A stretch of DNA of 64,000 bases, from the NCBI GenBank assembly GCA_004843165.1, contig CP039459.1, forward strand, positions 1,859,587 to 1,923,586, read 5' to 3'. Within the stretch, counting starts at the first letter, position 1; each line of letters opens with the position of its first letter. The notes beneath the pieces are model-generated. The model worked only from the letters and a program-made list of their open reading frames with translations, did not search any database and had not been told where the DNA came from. Both the position numbers and the translations under genes were made by a program. Positions 8,703-17,360 of this stretch are shown here, in pieces. This DNA comes from Acetobacteraceae bacterium. Its GTDB lineage: Bacteria; Pseudomonadota; Alphaproteobacteria; Acetobacterales; Acetobacteraceae.

Positions 8703-9872
8703 GTGAAAAAAGAAATAAAGAGTCCCTTGCTTCCTGTTAGAATGCTTGATTTGTATCGACAGCGAAAATATTTAGATGGCAGAGTTGAGGCGATGATAGA
8801 GGAGGTTCTAACGCATTCTCATTTCGTTGGCGGAAAGCAGATAGAGGATTTTGAAGCTTGGCTGAAAGAATATACAGGCTTTTCATTTGCTGTGGGGGTC
8901 TCTTCAGGAACCGATGCGCTTATTATGGCATTGATGGCAGATGGGATTGGGCAGGGAGATGCTGTTTTTCTGCCTTCTTTCACTTATGTTGCAACGGCTG
9001 AAATTGTTTTGCTCCTAGGGGCTCAGCCGATTTTTGTAGATGTTGATTCTCAAAATTATCAAATGTCTGTTGAGGATTTGGAAGAAAAAATAAAAGTTGT
9101 CAAAAAGGAAAATCGTTTTATCCCAAAGGCTATTCTTGCCGTTGATCTCTTTGGGCAACCTGCGCCGTGGTCTGAACTTTCTAAAATTTCCTGTAAATAT
9201 GATTTGAAATTATATGATGATTCAGCGCAATCTTTTGGTGCCCAATATAAGGGGCAGGCCTCTGGAAAATTAGCACGTGCAACAACATTGTCTTTTTTCC
9301 CGGCAAAACCTTTAGGGGCCTATGGAGATGGCGGGGCAATTTTAACAGATGATTTTCATCTGGCCGAAAAATATCGATCCATTCGCTCTCATGGGTGTGG
9401 AAAAGATGCTTATGATATTGTTGATGTCGGTTTGAATGCGCGTTTAGATACATTACAAGCCGCTATTTTATTGGCAAAAACTCATTCTTTTGAAGAGGAA
9501 TGTGTAAAACGTCGAAAAAATGTCTCATTTTATAATGAATTTTTACCGGATATTTTTATACGTCCTTCTTGTTTAGAAAATGGGAAAGGTGTTTGGTCTG
9601 TTTATACAATTTTACTTCCTGAAAAAATAAATAGAGAAGAGTGCCGTCATTTTTTAAGTGAAGCCGGTATTGAAAATGCCGTTTATTATACAAAACCCCT
9701 GCATCGTCAGAAAGCTTACGAAAAATTTCATAATGGATTGGCTTTGCCAGTTTCTGAATGGCTCTGTGATAGGGTTTTATCCCTTCCGATACATGCCTAT
9801 CTTTCTTTGGAAGAGCTTGAGAAAGTTGTCGAAGTCTTGACCCAATTTGCTGAAAAACAGGCTCTATCTTAA
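8703..9872 (+). CDS. PLP-dependent sugar aminotransferase (DegT/DnrJ/EryC1/StrS family)
   Basis: A 389-residue fold-type I aminotransferase. SSGTDALIMAL binds the cofactor phosphate, DDSAQSFGA carries the Asp that contacts the PLP ring, and SFFPAKPLGAYGDGGA carries the Lys forming the internal aldimine. The last segment resembles WbpE/WlbC (C3 amination of a UDP-keto-hexosaminuronic acid) and also PglE-type C4 aminotransferases; sequence alone does not decide. Because it follows a PglF-like dehydratase, C4 amination of a UDP-4-keto-6-deoxy sugar is the simpler reading. It starts with GTG at 8703 behind AGGGAG, and is in an operon with the dehydratase. Confidence 0.9.
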   Translation: MKKEIKSPLLPVRMLDLYRQRKYLDGRVEAMIEEVLTHSHFVGGKQIEDFEAWLKEYTGFSFAVGVSSGTDALIMALMADGIGQGDAVFLPSFTYVATAEIVLLLGAQPIFVDVDSQNYQMSVEDLEEKIKVVKKENRFIPKAILAVDLFGQPAPWSELSKISCKYDLKLYDDSAQSFGAQYKGQASGKLARATTLSFFPAKPLGAYGDGGAILTDDFHLAEKYRSIRSHGCGKDAYDIVDVGLNARLDTLQAAILLAKTHSFEEECVKRRKNVSFYNEFLPDIFIRPSCLENGKGVWSVYTILLPEKINREECRHFLSEAGIENAVYYTKPLHRQKAYEKFHNGLALPVSEWLCDRVLSLPIHAYLSLEELEKVVEVLTQFAEKQALS

Positions 9873-9983
9873 AGAGAAAAGACAATTCTTTTGTATTTAT
9901 TGGGCTTTTTCGTATATTTATGATCCAAGAGACAATGAGGTCTGAATTTTAATATTTCTATTTTAACAAGGGATTTATTTAGC

Positions 9984-10406
9984 GTGGCTATTGAACGTAC
10001 ATTATCTATTATTAAACCTGACGCAACACGTCGCAATCTTACAGGTAAGATCAATGCAATGATTGAGGAAAAAGGTTTCCGCATCATTGGTCAACGTCGT
10101 ATTCGTTTGAGCAAAGAGCAAGCTGGTGCTTTTTATGAAGTTCATAAAGAACGCCCATTCTACCAAGACTTGATTGCTTCTATGACTTCCGGCCCTGTCG
10201 TTGTCCAGGTTCTCGAAGGTGAAAATGCTGTCGAAGATTATCGTAAATTGATGGGGGCAACAAACCCAAAAGAGGCTGAAGCAGGTACAATTCGTGCAGC
10301 CTATGCAGAAGATATTGAATCCAACTCTGTTCATGGATCTGATTCTCTTGAAAATGCTGCTAAAGAAACAGGTTTTTTCTTCTCACATGTTGATATTCAC
10401 CAATAA
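9984..10406 (+). CDS. ndk: Nucleoside diphosphate kinase
   Basis: A 140-residue protein that transfers the gamma phosphate of ATP to NDPs through a phosphohistidine. [11 protein letters not shown] at the N-terminus and NSVHGSDS with the catalytic His at about residue 117 are the family signatures. Length is standard. The start is GTG at 9984 preceded by AAGGG. The next gene, a secreted phosphatase, begins 12 bases after the stop and may be cotranscribed. Confidence 0.97.
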   Translation: MAIERTLSIIKPDATRRNLTGKINAMIEEKGFRIIGQRRIRLSKEQAGAFYEVHKERPFYQDLIASMTSGPVVVQVLEGENAVEDYRKLMGATNPKEAEAGTIRAAYAEDIESNSVHGSDSLENAAKETGFFFSHVDIHQ

Positions 10407-10418
10407 AGGGTAGGTAAG

Positions 10419-11156
10419 ATGTCAGAAAATATTTTGAAAAGAATAAAGAAAAACGGCTTTTCTAGAGCGTTTTATCTTTCTCTTGCTGTGGTCTCGTTTT
10501 GCTCTATAGGATCTGCTTTTGCGAATACAGTGGCGCAGGATGTGCCACTTCAAAATATTTCTGACCTTAGCGCAGCCCTTGTCCGTTATCATGATAACGG
10601 ACAATATCAGCGAGATTTTGATCGTGTGGCTAACCAGGCGATCAAATATCTGCAAAAAGAAGCAAATCCTTCTAAGCATCAAGCCATTGTTTTGGATATT
10701 GATGAGACAACCTTATCACAATGGCCCGCCCTTAAGGCTAATCAGTTTGCTTACTTTAAACGAGGCGCTACTTGCCATTTGCCAAAGGGGCCATGTCCTG
10801 AAACGGGATGGGTTAGGAAAGAGGCCGCAACAGCTTTTCCCTCAACGCGCTCCCTTATTGAAGAGGCGCAAAAAAACCATGTCGCAGTCTTTTTTATTAC
10901 GGGAAGGTCTGTCAAATATCGCCATCATATGATCCGGAATTTACATAAAGAAAAGATCAATAATTGGACGGGTCTTTATATGCGCGATATTGGAGATAAA
11001 CGTTCGGCAAGTGACTATAAAACGCCTATTAGAAAACAAATCGAGGGGCAGGGCTATCAGATTATTCTGAATATGGGAGACCAAAAAACAGACTTAGCCG
11101 GTGGACATGGTGGAAAAACTTTTCTATTGCCCAATCCTTTTTATAAAGTCGGTTGA
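10419..11156 (+). CDS. Secreted HAD-superfamily acid phosphatase
   Basis: This 245-residue protein has an N-terminal signal peptide (basic start, hydrophobic core around LSLAVVSFCSIGSAFA). It then carries the HAD nucleophile motif DIDETTLS, where the first Asp is the expected phosphoryl acceptor, a second motif FFITGRS, and a late GDQKTDLAGG segment for the metal-binding acidic residues. It resembles class B/IIIB acid phosphatases and should hydrolyse phosphomonoesters in the periplasm; the substrate is unknown. It lies 12 bases downstream of ndk and converges on lysA. A 26-bp perfect palindrome sits in its coding sequence at 10579-10604. Confidence 0.88.
   Translation: MSENILKRIKKNGFSRAFYLSLAVVSFCSIGSAFANTVAQDVPLQNISDLSAALVRYHDNGQYQRDFDRVANQAIKYLQKEANPSKHQAIVLDIDETTLSQWPALKANQFAYFKRGATCHLPKGPCPETGWVRKEAATAFPSTRSLIEEAQKNHVAVFFITGRSVKYRHHMIRNLHKEKINNWTGLYMRDIGDKRSASDYKTPIRKQIEGQGYQIILNMGDQKTDLAGGHGGKTFLLPNPFYKVG
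10579..10604. repeat. 26-bp perfect palindrome inside the phosphatase gene
   Basis: Every base from 10579 to 10604 pairs with its mirror; the core is CCGTTATCATGATAACGG at 10583-10600. In the mRNA it would form a hairpin with a small loop within codons for ALVRYHDNGQY. Its function, if any, is unknown. Confidence 0.6.
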
Positions 11157-11163
11157 TGTAGTG

Positions 11164-12489
11164 TTATAGCCATTTAGGGAGCGTTTCGGTTGATATGATT
11201 TCTTCAATCGTTTGTCGCTCCCTAATGAGATCCCATTTTCCTTCAGAGGTTAAGACAATGGGGGATAAAGGGCGGCTGTTATAAGATGAGCTCATTACGG
11301 AGCCATAAGCTCCTGTATCAAGAATAGCAACGATATCGCCGCATTGAAGGCGAGGCATCGTATAGTTGCGCCTAAAAAAATCACTACTTTCACAAATAGG
11401 CCCGACAATATCGTAAGATTCTAAAGGTGTATTTCCGTCAGGATAGGAAATAGGAATAATTTCATGCGCTGCGTTGTATAAGGCAGGACGCAAAAGATCA
11501 TTCATACCGCCATCAAGAATAAGAAACTTGTGTGAATCTGTTTTTTTGATCTCAATAACACGACTTAAAAGAAGACCAGAGGGGCCACTAATATAGCGTC
11601 CAGGCTCAAATCTGAGAATTATATTAAGAGAAACAAGCGTTTCTGAAATAATTTCCTGAAGTTTTGTAAGAGAAATTTCCTGCTCTTGGAAGCTATACGG
11701 AATACCAAAACCTCCTCCGCAGTCTAAACTTTCAATCTTCAAACCCTCTGATTGCCATTTGGTTATAAGCCGGGCGATATGTTGATAAAAATGACGAAAT
11801 TTATTTTCATCAAGAATTTGGCTGCCGCCATGAACGGCAATTCCCTGTAATTTTATTCCAGACATTTTTTTAGAAATTAAAGGCCATAGACGAGAAATTT
11901 CAGTCCAAGGAATGCCAAATTTATCTGATTTATTGCCTGTTGTGATTTTATCGCATCCACCATATCCAAGTTCAGGATTGATACGGATTGCAACAGGAGC
12001 AAGACAGTTTTTTGAGAGTGCAATCTTATTTAAACGCTCAAGCTCACCAATTGTTTCTACATTAATTTGAGCGATATGATGCTTTAGAGCAAAAGCCAGC
12101 TCTGAATCTGTTTTACCAACACCTGAAAAAACAATCTTTTTAGGATCGAAGCCAATATAGAGCGCTCTGGAGAGTTCACCACTACTGACAATATCGAGAC
12201 CGATGCCTGTATCTTTTAGAATTTTCAGAGCAGCTAAATGATCTAAAGATTTTACCGCAAAATGGCAAAAAGCATGCGGGGAGGCTTTGGCAATCATATC
12301 GCAGAAATTTTGTGCTCGAAGACGTAAAATATCTCCAGACAGAATCCAGGAAGGCGTGCCTATCTGTGTTGCTATCTTAGATAGGTGACAAGAATCTAAG
12401 GCAAGTTTGCCATTTTTATAAGAAAGGCCACGAGGAGCTAGAATCGCCGCTAAGACGCTCTTTGTAAGATCAGAATAAGACATACTCAA
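11164..12489 (-). CDS. lysA: Diaminopimelate decarboxylase
   Basis: A 441-residue fold-type III PLP enzyme that decarboxylates meso-diaminopimelate to lysine, the last step of lysine synthesis. Seen in the sequence: the PLP-lysine segment CHFAVKSLDHL near residue 80, the glycine-rich phosphate-binding GGGFGIPY, and GPICESSDFF, which supplies the substrate-contacting Cys from the partner subunit. Length is normal. It stands alone between the converging phosphatase gene and the tRNA-Arg pair. The dapA gene of the same pathway is 24 kb away in this window. Confidence 0.95.
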   Translation of the reverse strand: MSMSYSDLTKSVLAAILAPRGLSYKNGKLALDSCHLSKIATQIGTPSWILSGDILRLRAQNFCDMIAKASPHAFCHFAVKSLDHLAALKILKDTGIGLDIVSSGELSRALYIGFDPKKIVFSGVGKTDSELAFALKHHIAQINVETIGELERLNKIALSKNCLAPVAIRINPELGYGGCDKITTGNKSDKFGIPWTEISRLWPLISKKMSGIKLQGIAVHGGSQILDENKFRHFYQHIARLITKWQSEGLKIESLDCGGGFGIPYSFQEQEISLTKLQEIISETLVSLNIILRFEPGRYISGPSGLLLSRVIEIKKTDSHKFLILDGGMNDLLRPALYNAAHEIIPISYPDGNTPLESYDIVGPICESSDFFRRNYTMPRLQCGDIVAILDTGAYGSVMSSSYNSRPLSPIVLTSEGKWDLIRERQTIEEIISTETLPKWL

Positions 12490-12556
12490 CTTATAGGGTA
12501 AGTATTAGGAAAGTAAAATCTTTCGAAAGATCATTATGTTTTATTTATAAAGGGAA

Positions 12557-12633
12557 TGGTGCACCCGAAAGGACTTGAACCTCTAGCCTCCTGATTCGTA
12601 GTCAGGTGCTCTATCCAGTTGAGCTACGGGTGC
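12557..12633 (-). tRNA. tRNA-Arg (anticodon ACG), copy 1
   Basis: A 77-base cloverleaf on the minus strand. The acceptor arms GCACCCG and CGGGTGC pair, the anticodon stem encloses CTACGAA with anticodon ACG, the T-loop sequence is GGTTCAAGTCC, and CCA is encoded. It is identical to the copy 25 bases upstream. The ACG anticodon needs A-to-I editing by TadA to read CGU, CGC and CGA. Confidence 0.96.
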
Positions 12634-12658
12634 TTATATTTTCGACAACTTAAAAAGT

Positions 12659-12735
12659 TGGTGCACCCGAAAGGACTTGAACCTCTAGCCTCCTGATTCG
12701 TAGTCAGGTGCTCTATCCAGTTGAGCTACGGGTGC
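12659..12735 (-). tRNA. tRNA-Arg (anticodon ACG), copy 2
   Basis: Identical over all 77 bases to the gene at 12557-12633, with CCA encoded. The identity extends 3 bases past the 5' end, so the duplicated unit is about 80 bp. This copy is nearest the promoter, and both are probably in one transcript. Confidence 0.96.
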
Positions 12736-12747
12736 TTACAGGAAGCG

Positions 12748-12776
12748 TTTATATGGGGTTTTGAATGTTCCCGCAA
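12748..12776 (-). promoter_or_regulatory. Probable promoter of the tRNA-Arg pair
   Basis: On the minus strand TTGCGG (12771-12776) and TATAAA (12748-12753) are separated by 17 bases and lie just upstream of the second tRNA-Arg gene. This fits a sigma-70 type promoter. The call rests on motif and position only. Confidence 0.55.
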
Positions 12777-12812
12777 CTCCTAAAATGAATTTTTCTTCAT
12801 TTTTTAAATTTT

Positions 12813-13184
12813 TTACCATCTTCGAAGTGTGATATGCGCACGACAACGTGGTGTCGCATAAACACCTTTAATGGTGGCACCATCTGGCCATCCGTTAAAA
12901 AGCATGTGGAAGGGGACGCCATCCATGCCTTCTTTGGTAAGGCTTAGAATGAAATGTGTTTCTTTCTGAAGATGCTTTCCGTGCAAAATAAGCGGGCCGT
13001 TTGCGGCAGCAAAGACCATTTCCTTTCCATAAATGCGCAGTGTGGATGGCGCATTCGTCGGGCAGAATCCCTCATCTGTCTGAAGGGTCCCGAACCAAGT
13101 GCCGTAGGGATCTGGCGTCGCTAGATCAGGACTGCAGGATGCAAGAACAAGAGAAATAGAAGTGAGAAATATTTTTTTGTTCAT
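12813..13184 (-). CDS. Small predicted lipoprotein of unknown function
   Basis: This 123-residue protein has a short signal sequence ending in the lipobox LASC, with the lipidated Cys at residue 17, so it should be anchored in the membrane. The mature part begins with PDPYGTWFG and reads as a small beta-rich domain. Its Cys residues in DEGFCPTN and ATPRCRAH could form a disulfide. I do not recognise the family. It sits between the tRNA-Arg pair, transcribed the same way, and the divergent guaA gene; neither suggests a function. Confidence 0.75.
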   Translation of the reverse strand: MNKKIFLTSISLVLASCSPDLATPDPYGTWFGTLQTDEGFCPTNAPSTLRIYGKEMVFAAANGPLILHGKHLQKETHFILSLTKEGMDGVPFHMLFNGWPDGATIKGVYATPRCRAHITLRRW

Positions 13185-13346
13185 GCGTACAATGTCTCAT
13201 GCTCAAACAGGGGCAAGGTGTAAATTCGTTTAATTTTTAGCGTTTATCAGAAAAAAAGATAGGAATTATCTCCTTGATTTTATATTTTACTGTAAAACAA
13301 TTTATTAAATTCTTTTTTAACGAAAGCTTAAAGGTATCATATTCTC

Positions 13347-14942
13347 GTGAAGCAAAGCGCAGCATCTACTTCGACTATCGGAGAATCCGGATTTAGTGAT
13401 TCTATTTTAATTTTGGACTTTGGTAGTCAGTTTACACAGCTGATTGCAAGAAGGGTTAGAGAGTGTGGGGTATATTGTGAGATATGGCCCTTTAATGCTT
13501 CCATCGACAAGATTAAACAATTTGATCCTAAAGGCATTATTTTATCAGGGAGCCCAGCAAGCGTTCTCGAAGAAAAAGCGCCAATGCTTCAAAGGGAAGT
13601 TTTTGACCTCAAAGTTCCTTTTTTGGGTATTTGTTATGGTCAACAAATTATGTGTCATATGCTGGGTGGAAAAGTAGAGACCCATCACCATCGTGAATTT
13701 GGAAGCGCAGAAATTACGATTAAAGAGGAATCTCCTTTTTTCCCAAATTCTTGGAAAAAGAGCACAAAACACGAAGTTTGGATGAGCCATGGGGATCGCG
13801 TGGCTTCCATTCCTTCTGATTTTAGGGCTTTAGCAGCTTCTAAAGGGGCTCCTTTTGCAATTATTGCGCACGAAGAGCGTCCTCTTTACGCTGTGCAATT
13901 TCATCCAGAGGTTGTCCATACGCCAGATGGGGCAGAACTTCTACGAAATTTTGCTTTAAATATTGCAAAATGTAAGGGCGATTGGAGCATGGAGGTTTTC
14001 CGTGAGGCCGAGATCGCACGTATTCGTCAGCAGGTTGGTGAGACGGCCAAGGTTGTCTGTGGACTGTCCGGAGGCGTTGATAGTGCTGTTGCTGCAAAAT
14101 TGATTTACGAGGCAATAGGGGACCGTCTCACTTGCATTTTTGTGGATACGGGATTGTTGCGTCATGGTGAGGCAGATAATGTCATTCAACTTTTCAGAGA
14201 TGATTTTCATATTCCCTTGGTACATTGTCAGGCGACAGACCGTTTTCTTTCAGCACTAAAAGATGTCACAGACCCTGAAAAAAAGCGTAAAATTATTGGG
14301 AAGTTATTCATTGATATCTTTGAGGAGGAGGCCAAGAAAATTGGAGGCGTTGATTTCTTAGCGCAGGGAACGCTCTATCCGGATGTTATTGAGAGCGTAA
14401 GCCTTGCTGGTGGAAGTGAAGTCACAATTAAATCGCATCATAATGTCGGGGGACTTCCTGAGCGCATGAATTTGCGTCTTGTCGAGCCTTTGCGTGATCT
14501 TTTTAAAGACGAGGTTAGAATTTTAGGAAAAGAGTTAGGTTTGTCTGCCTCTTATGTCGGACGCCATCCTTTTCCGGGGCCTGGTCTTGCGATTCGAATC
14601 CCTGGTGATATTACGGCTGAGAAGCTTGAACTTCTTAGAAAAGTGGATGTCATCTTTTTGGATGAAATTAGAAAAGCTGGTTTGTATGACAAAATTTGGC
14701 AGGCATTTTCGGTTCTTCTTCCCGTTAAAACGGTGGGGGTTATGGGGGATGCAAGAACTTATGATCAAGCTTGCGCCCTGAGAGCGGTTACAAGCTCTGA
14801 TGGAATGACGGCACGGATTTATCCATTTGACATTTCCTTCTTGGAACGTGTTGCTGGTAGAATTATTAATGAAGTGCGGGGAATTAACCGTGTGACTTAT
14901 GATATTACGTCTAAACCACCTGGAACAATTGAGTGGGAATAA
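13347..14942 (+). CDS. guaA: GMP synthase (glutamine-hydrolysing)
   Basis: A 531-residue two-domain enzyme converting XMP to GMP with ammonia drawn from glutamine. The N-terminal class I amidotransferase shows [15 protein letters not shown], the nucleophile segment GICYGQQ and the His/Glu pair in FHPEV. The ATP-pyrophosphatase domain has the P-loop [13 protein letters not shown], and the dimerisation domain ends in KPPGTIEWE, the usual C-terminus. The start is GTG at 13347 with AAAGG about 12 bases upstream. The next gene starts 24 bases after the stop. Confidence 0.98.
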   Translation: MKQSAASTSTIGESGFSDSILILDFGSQFTQLIARRVRECGVYCEIWPFNASIDKIKQFDPKGIILSGSPASVLEEKAPMLQREVFDLKVPFLGICYGQQIMCHMLGGKVETHHHREFGSAEITIKEESPFFPNSWKKSTKHEVWMSHGDRVASIPSDFRALAASKGAPFAIIAHEERPLYAVQFHPEVVHTPDGAELLRNFALNIAKCKGDWSMEVFREAEIARIRQQVGETAKVVCGLSGGVDSAVAAKLIYEAIGDRLTCIFVDTGLLRHGEADNVIQLFRDDFHIPLVHCQATDRFLSALKDVTDPEKKRKIIGKLFIDIFEEEAKKIGGVDFLAQGTLYPDVIESVSLAGGSEVTIKSHHNVGGLPERMNLRLVEPLRDLFKDEVRILGKELGLSASYVGRHPFPGPGLAIRIPGDITAEKLELLRKVDVIFLDEIRKAGLYDKIWQAFSVLLPVKTVGVMGDARTYDQACALRAVTSSDGMTARIYPFDISFLERVAGRIINEVRGINRVTYDITSKPPGTIEWE

Positions 14943-14966
14943 GGGGAATTTGTGAAGGTGAGGGTG

Positions 14967-15821
14967 ATGGAAAAAAACTTTTTTTCTAAATGCAGGTTGG
15001 TTTATGCTTTCCCTCTCTTGTGTGTGGGGATTGTGGGGGGGGCTTTAGCTTCCTCTGCATGTGCTGCAACAGATTCTTTGTTGGAGGGGGCGGTGTATGG
15101 ACATCCCGTTTCTCCGGAAACGCATCACGTTGTGCCACATCATTCCCCCGTGCCAGCGAAGCAGAAAAAGGCTTCACAGCCGAACGTAAGGCCGGAAAAG
15201 GTATCCGATATATCGGATAAACAGGCCCCTCCTAAGCTTGTTTCCTTACCACCCCCTCCCAATGGTGACGCATCTTTTAAGCCTTATTTTGCCGCTTTAA
15301 GGGGAAGTAAGGTTTATATGCGGCGAGGTCCTGGTGTTAATTATCCTATTGACTGGGTTTATTACCGCCGAGGACTGCCTGTAAAAGTTTCACGCGAATT
15401 TCAGAACTGGTGCCAAGTAGAAGATAATTTTGGAGAAAAAGGCTGGATGCATCAAGCAACGCTTCGCTCATCGCGCAATTTTGTTGTTGTACCATCCTCA
15501 AAAATGAAAGAAGAGCTTCATTTTTCGGCAACGGATTCTAAAATAAATAAGGTGGATTTATCCAAGCAATATGATGCACATGTTGTGAGTTACTGCGCTT
15601 CTTTTGATAAAAGGTGTGCTTTTCAAACCTTTCCTATATACTCCGCACCAGACTCCAGAGATCGACCCGTTGCTCTTCTTCTGCCTGGTGCAGTTGGTCG
15701 GGTGGTAAAATGCGGTGGGGAATGGAAAAATTGGTGTCAGGTCAATGTCGCTGGGTATAAAGGGTGGATTGAAAGATCCCATCTCTGGGGCGCCTTGGAT
15801 GAGGACTTGGCATTGAAGTAA
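14967..15821 (+). CDS. Secreted protein with two SH3-like domains
   Basis: From ATG 14967 the protein is about 284 residues: a signal peptide (LVYAFPLLCVGIVGGALASSACA), a Pro/Lys-rich linker, then two bacterial SH3-like repeats. The first contains MRRGPGVNYPIDWVYYRRG and NWCQVED, the second contains YSAPDSRDRPVALLLPG and NWCQVNV. The repeated NWCQV followed by GW-I/M marks the SH3_4 family, often linked to the cell wall or envelope. Function is unknown. A GTG at 14952 is an alternative start; the ATG puts the signal peptide at the N-terminus, so I prefer it. It follows guaA closely. Confidence 0.8.
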   Translation: MEKNFFSKCRLVYAFPLLCVGIVGGALASSACAATDSLLEGAVYGHPVSPETHHVVPHHSPVPAKQKKASQPNVRPEKVSDISDKQAPPKLVSLPPPPNGDASFKPYFAALRGSKVYMRRGPGVNYPIDWVYYRRGLPVKVSREFQNWCQVEDNFGEKGWMHQATLRSSRNFVVVPSSKMKEELHFSATDSKINKVDLSKQYDAHVVSYCASFDKRCAFQTFPIYSAPDSRDRPVALLLPGAVGRVVKCGGEWKNWCQVNVAGYKGWIERSHLWGALDEDLALK

Positions 15822-15898
15822 ATGCGAAAGAAATTTTAGAAAAACAGAATCATACAAAACATTTTAGCAATGTTTTCTTTTTTGAAGGATTAATGTGA

Positions 15899-17299
15899 AT
15901 GGATATTCGCTTTCGAAATACTAAAATTGTAGCGACTGTTGGGCCTGCTACTTCTGGTGCTGATAAAATTGAACGTCTCGCACGTACGGGCGTAAATGTT
16001 TTCCGTCTAAATTTCTCTCATGGTACGCATCAGGATCATCAAGATCGCTATAATGATATTCGTGCCGCAGAAAAGACACTGGGTCGTCCTCTTGGTATTC
16101 TTGCCGATATGCAAGGGCCTAAATTGCGTGTTGGAAATTTTGCAGATTCCTTTGTCGTTCTGGAAAACGGACAGGCTTTTACGCTTGATTTGGATGGAAC
16201 ACCTGGTACACAGCAAAGAGTTTGCCTGCCACATCCAGAAATTATTTCAGCGGCTGAAATTGGTAGCCGTTTGTTGCTTGATGATGGGAAACTTGTTTTG
16301 AAAGTAACGGGTAAAACCGATGCTTCCATTGAAACAGAAGTTCTTGTTGGTGGTAAACTTTCAGGCTGTAAAGGTGTGAACGTTCCTGACGTTACGCTTC
16401 CTATTCCTATTTTAACAAAGAAAGATCGTGCAGATCTTGATTTTGCCCTTTCTCTTGGTGTTGACTTTATTGCGCTCTCTTTTGTCCAGACGGCTGAAGA
16501 TGTGCAGAAAGCCCGTGACATTATCCAAGGGCGTGCAGCAATTATCAGTAAAATTGAAAAACCTCAGGCGCTTGAAGAAATCAGCGAGATCGTTGCCTTG
16601 TCTGAAGGTATTATGATTGCTCGTGGTGATCTTGGGGTTGAATGTCCACCAGAAAGTGTCCCTGCAAGTCAGAAGCGTATTTTGAAAGAAGCGCACAGAC
16701 AAGGACGCCCTGTTATCGTTGCAACACAGATGTTGGAGAGCATGATTACAGCGCCATCACCAACCCGTGCAGAGGTTTCTGACGTTGCGCAGGCTGTTTA
16801 TGATGGAGCAGATGCAACAATGCTCTCAGCAGAAAGTGCTTCTGGAAGCTTCCCATTTGAAGCTGTTGCAACAATGGATCGGATTATCCGTCAGGTTGAA
16901 ACAGATATGGAGTGGCGTTCTCGCATGAAAAATATGCGTCCAGAACCTGAGCTCACTGCTGAAGGTGCGCTTTTGGAAGGTGCTGCAAAAATTTCTGAGG
17001 TCTACCCATTATCTGCGATTATCACTGAATCTGATGATGTGAAATATGCAAGATTACTTTCCAATAAAAGGGTATTTGCAAAGATCGTTTCTTTTACAGA
17101 TGCTGCTGAAGCGCGTCGTCTATGCCTTTACTGGGGTGTTTGGGCGCAAGAAAAAACACTTGCTCAGTCTATCATTCGCAATTTCTCTGTTGAGAAATGG
17201 TTGAGTGAGAAGCTTAAAAATCAGGATCATCAGGGCGCTGCGCTTTCTCTTGAAGAAGAGAAGGGTCAGATTTCAGGTTTGAAATTAATTAACGCTTAA
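15899..17299 (+). CDS. pyk: Pyruvate kinase
   Basis: A 466-residue glycolytic enzyme transferring phosphate from phosphoenolpyruvate to ADP. Signatures in order: TKIVATVGPA, FRLNFSHG, ADMQGPKLRVG, the active-site segment IISKIEKPQALEEI with the catalytic Lys, and IMIARGDLGVECP with metal ligands. The C-terminal domain is shortish and ends in a low-complexity tail. The ATG at 15899 is preceded by GAAGGA. A terminator overlapping the next, convergent gene follows. Confidence 0.97.
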   Translation: MDIRFRNTKIVATVGPATSGADKIERLARTGVNVFRLNFSHGTHQDHQDRYNDIRAAEKTLGRPLGILADMQGPKLRVGNFADSFVVLENGQAFTLDLDGTPGTQQRVCLPHPEIISAAEIGSRLLLDDGKLVLKVTGKTDASIETEVLVGGKLSGCKGVNVPDVTLPIPILTKKDRADLDFALSLGVDFIALSFVQTAEDVQKARDIIQGRAAIISKIEKPQALEEISEIVALSEGIMIARGDLGVECPPESVPASQKRILKEAHRQGRPVIVATQMLESMITAPSPTRAEVSDVAQAVYDGADATMLSAESASGSFPFEAVATMDRIIRQVETDMEWRSRMKNMRPEPELTAEGALLEGAAKISEVYPLSAIITESDDVKYARLLSNKRVFAKIVSFTDAAEARRLCLYWGVWAQEKTLAQSIIRNFSVEKWLSEKLKNQDHQGAALSLEEEKGQISGLKLINA

Positions 17300-17325
17300 T
17301 TCATTTCATAATTGATTTTAAAGAG

Positions 17326-17360
17326 CTCGCGGCGGAAATTATTTTCCCCGCGAGTTTTTT
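17326..17360 (+). terminator. Intrinsic terminator of pyk, overlapping the hpnL 3' end
   Basis: CTCGCGG (17326-17332) pairs with CCGCGAG (17348-17354), followed by six T residues. The right arm lies inside the last codons of the convergent hpnL gene. Confidence 0.75.

Noticed and set aside
15202..15219. An 18-bp perfect palindrome in the SH3 protein gene
   Set aside because: Chance expectation for 18 bp in a window of this size is not negligible, and it lies in a variable linker.
16048..16521. A 157-codon minus-strand frame
   Set aside because: Shadow of pyk; the opposite strand has all pyruvate kinase motifs.
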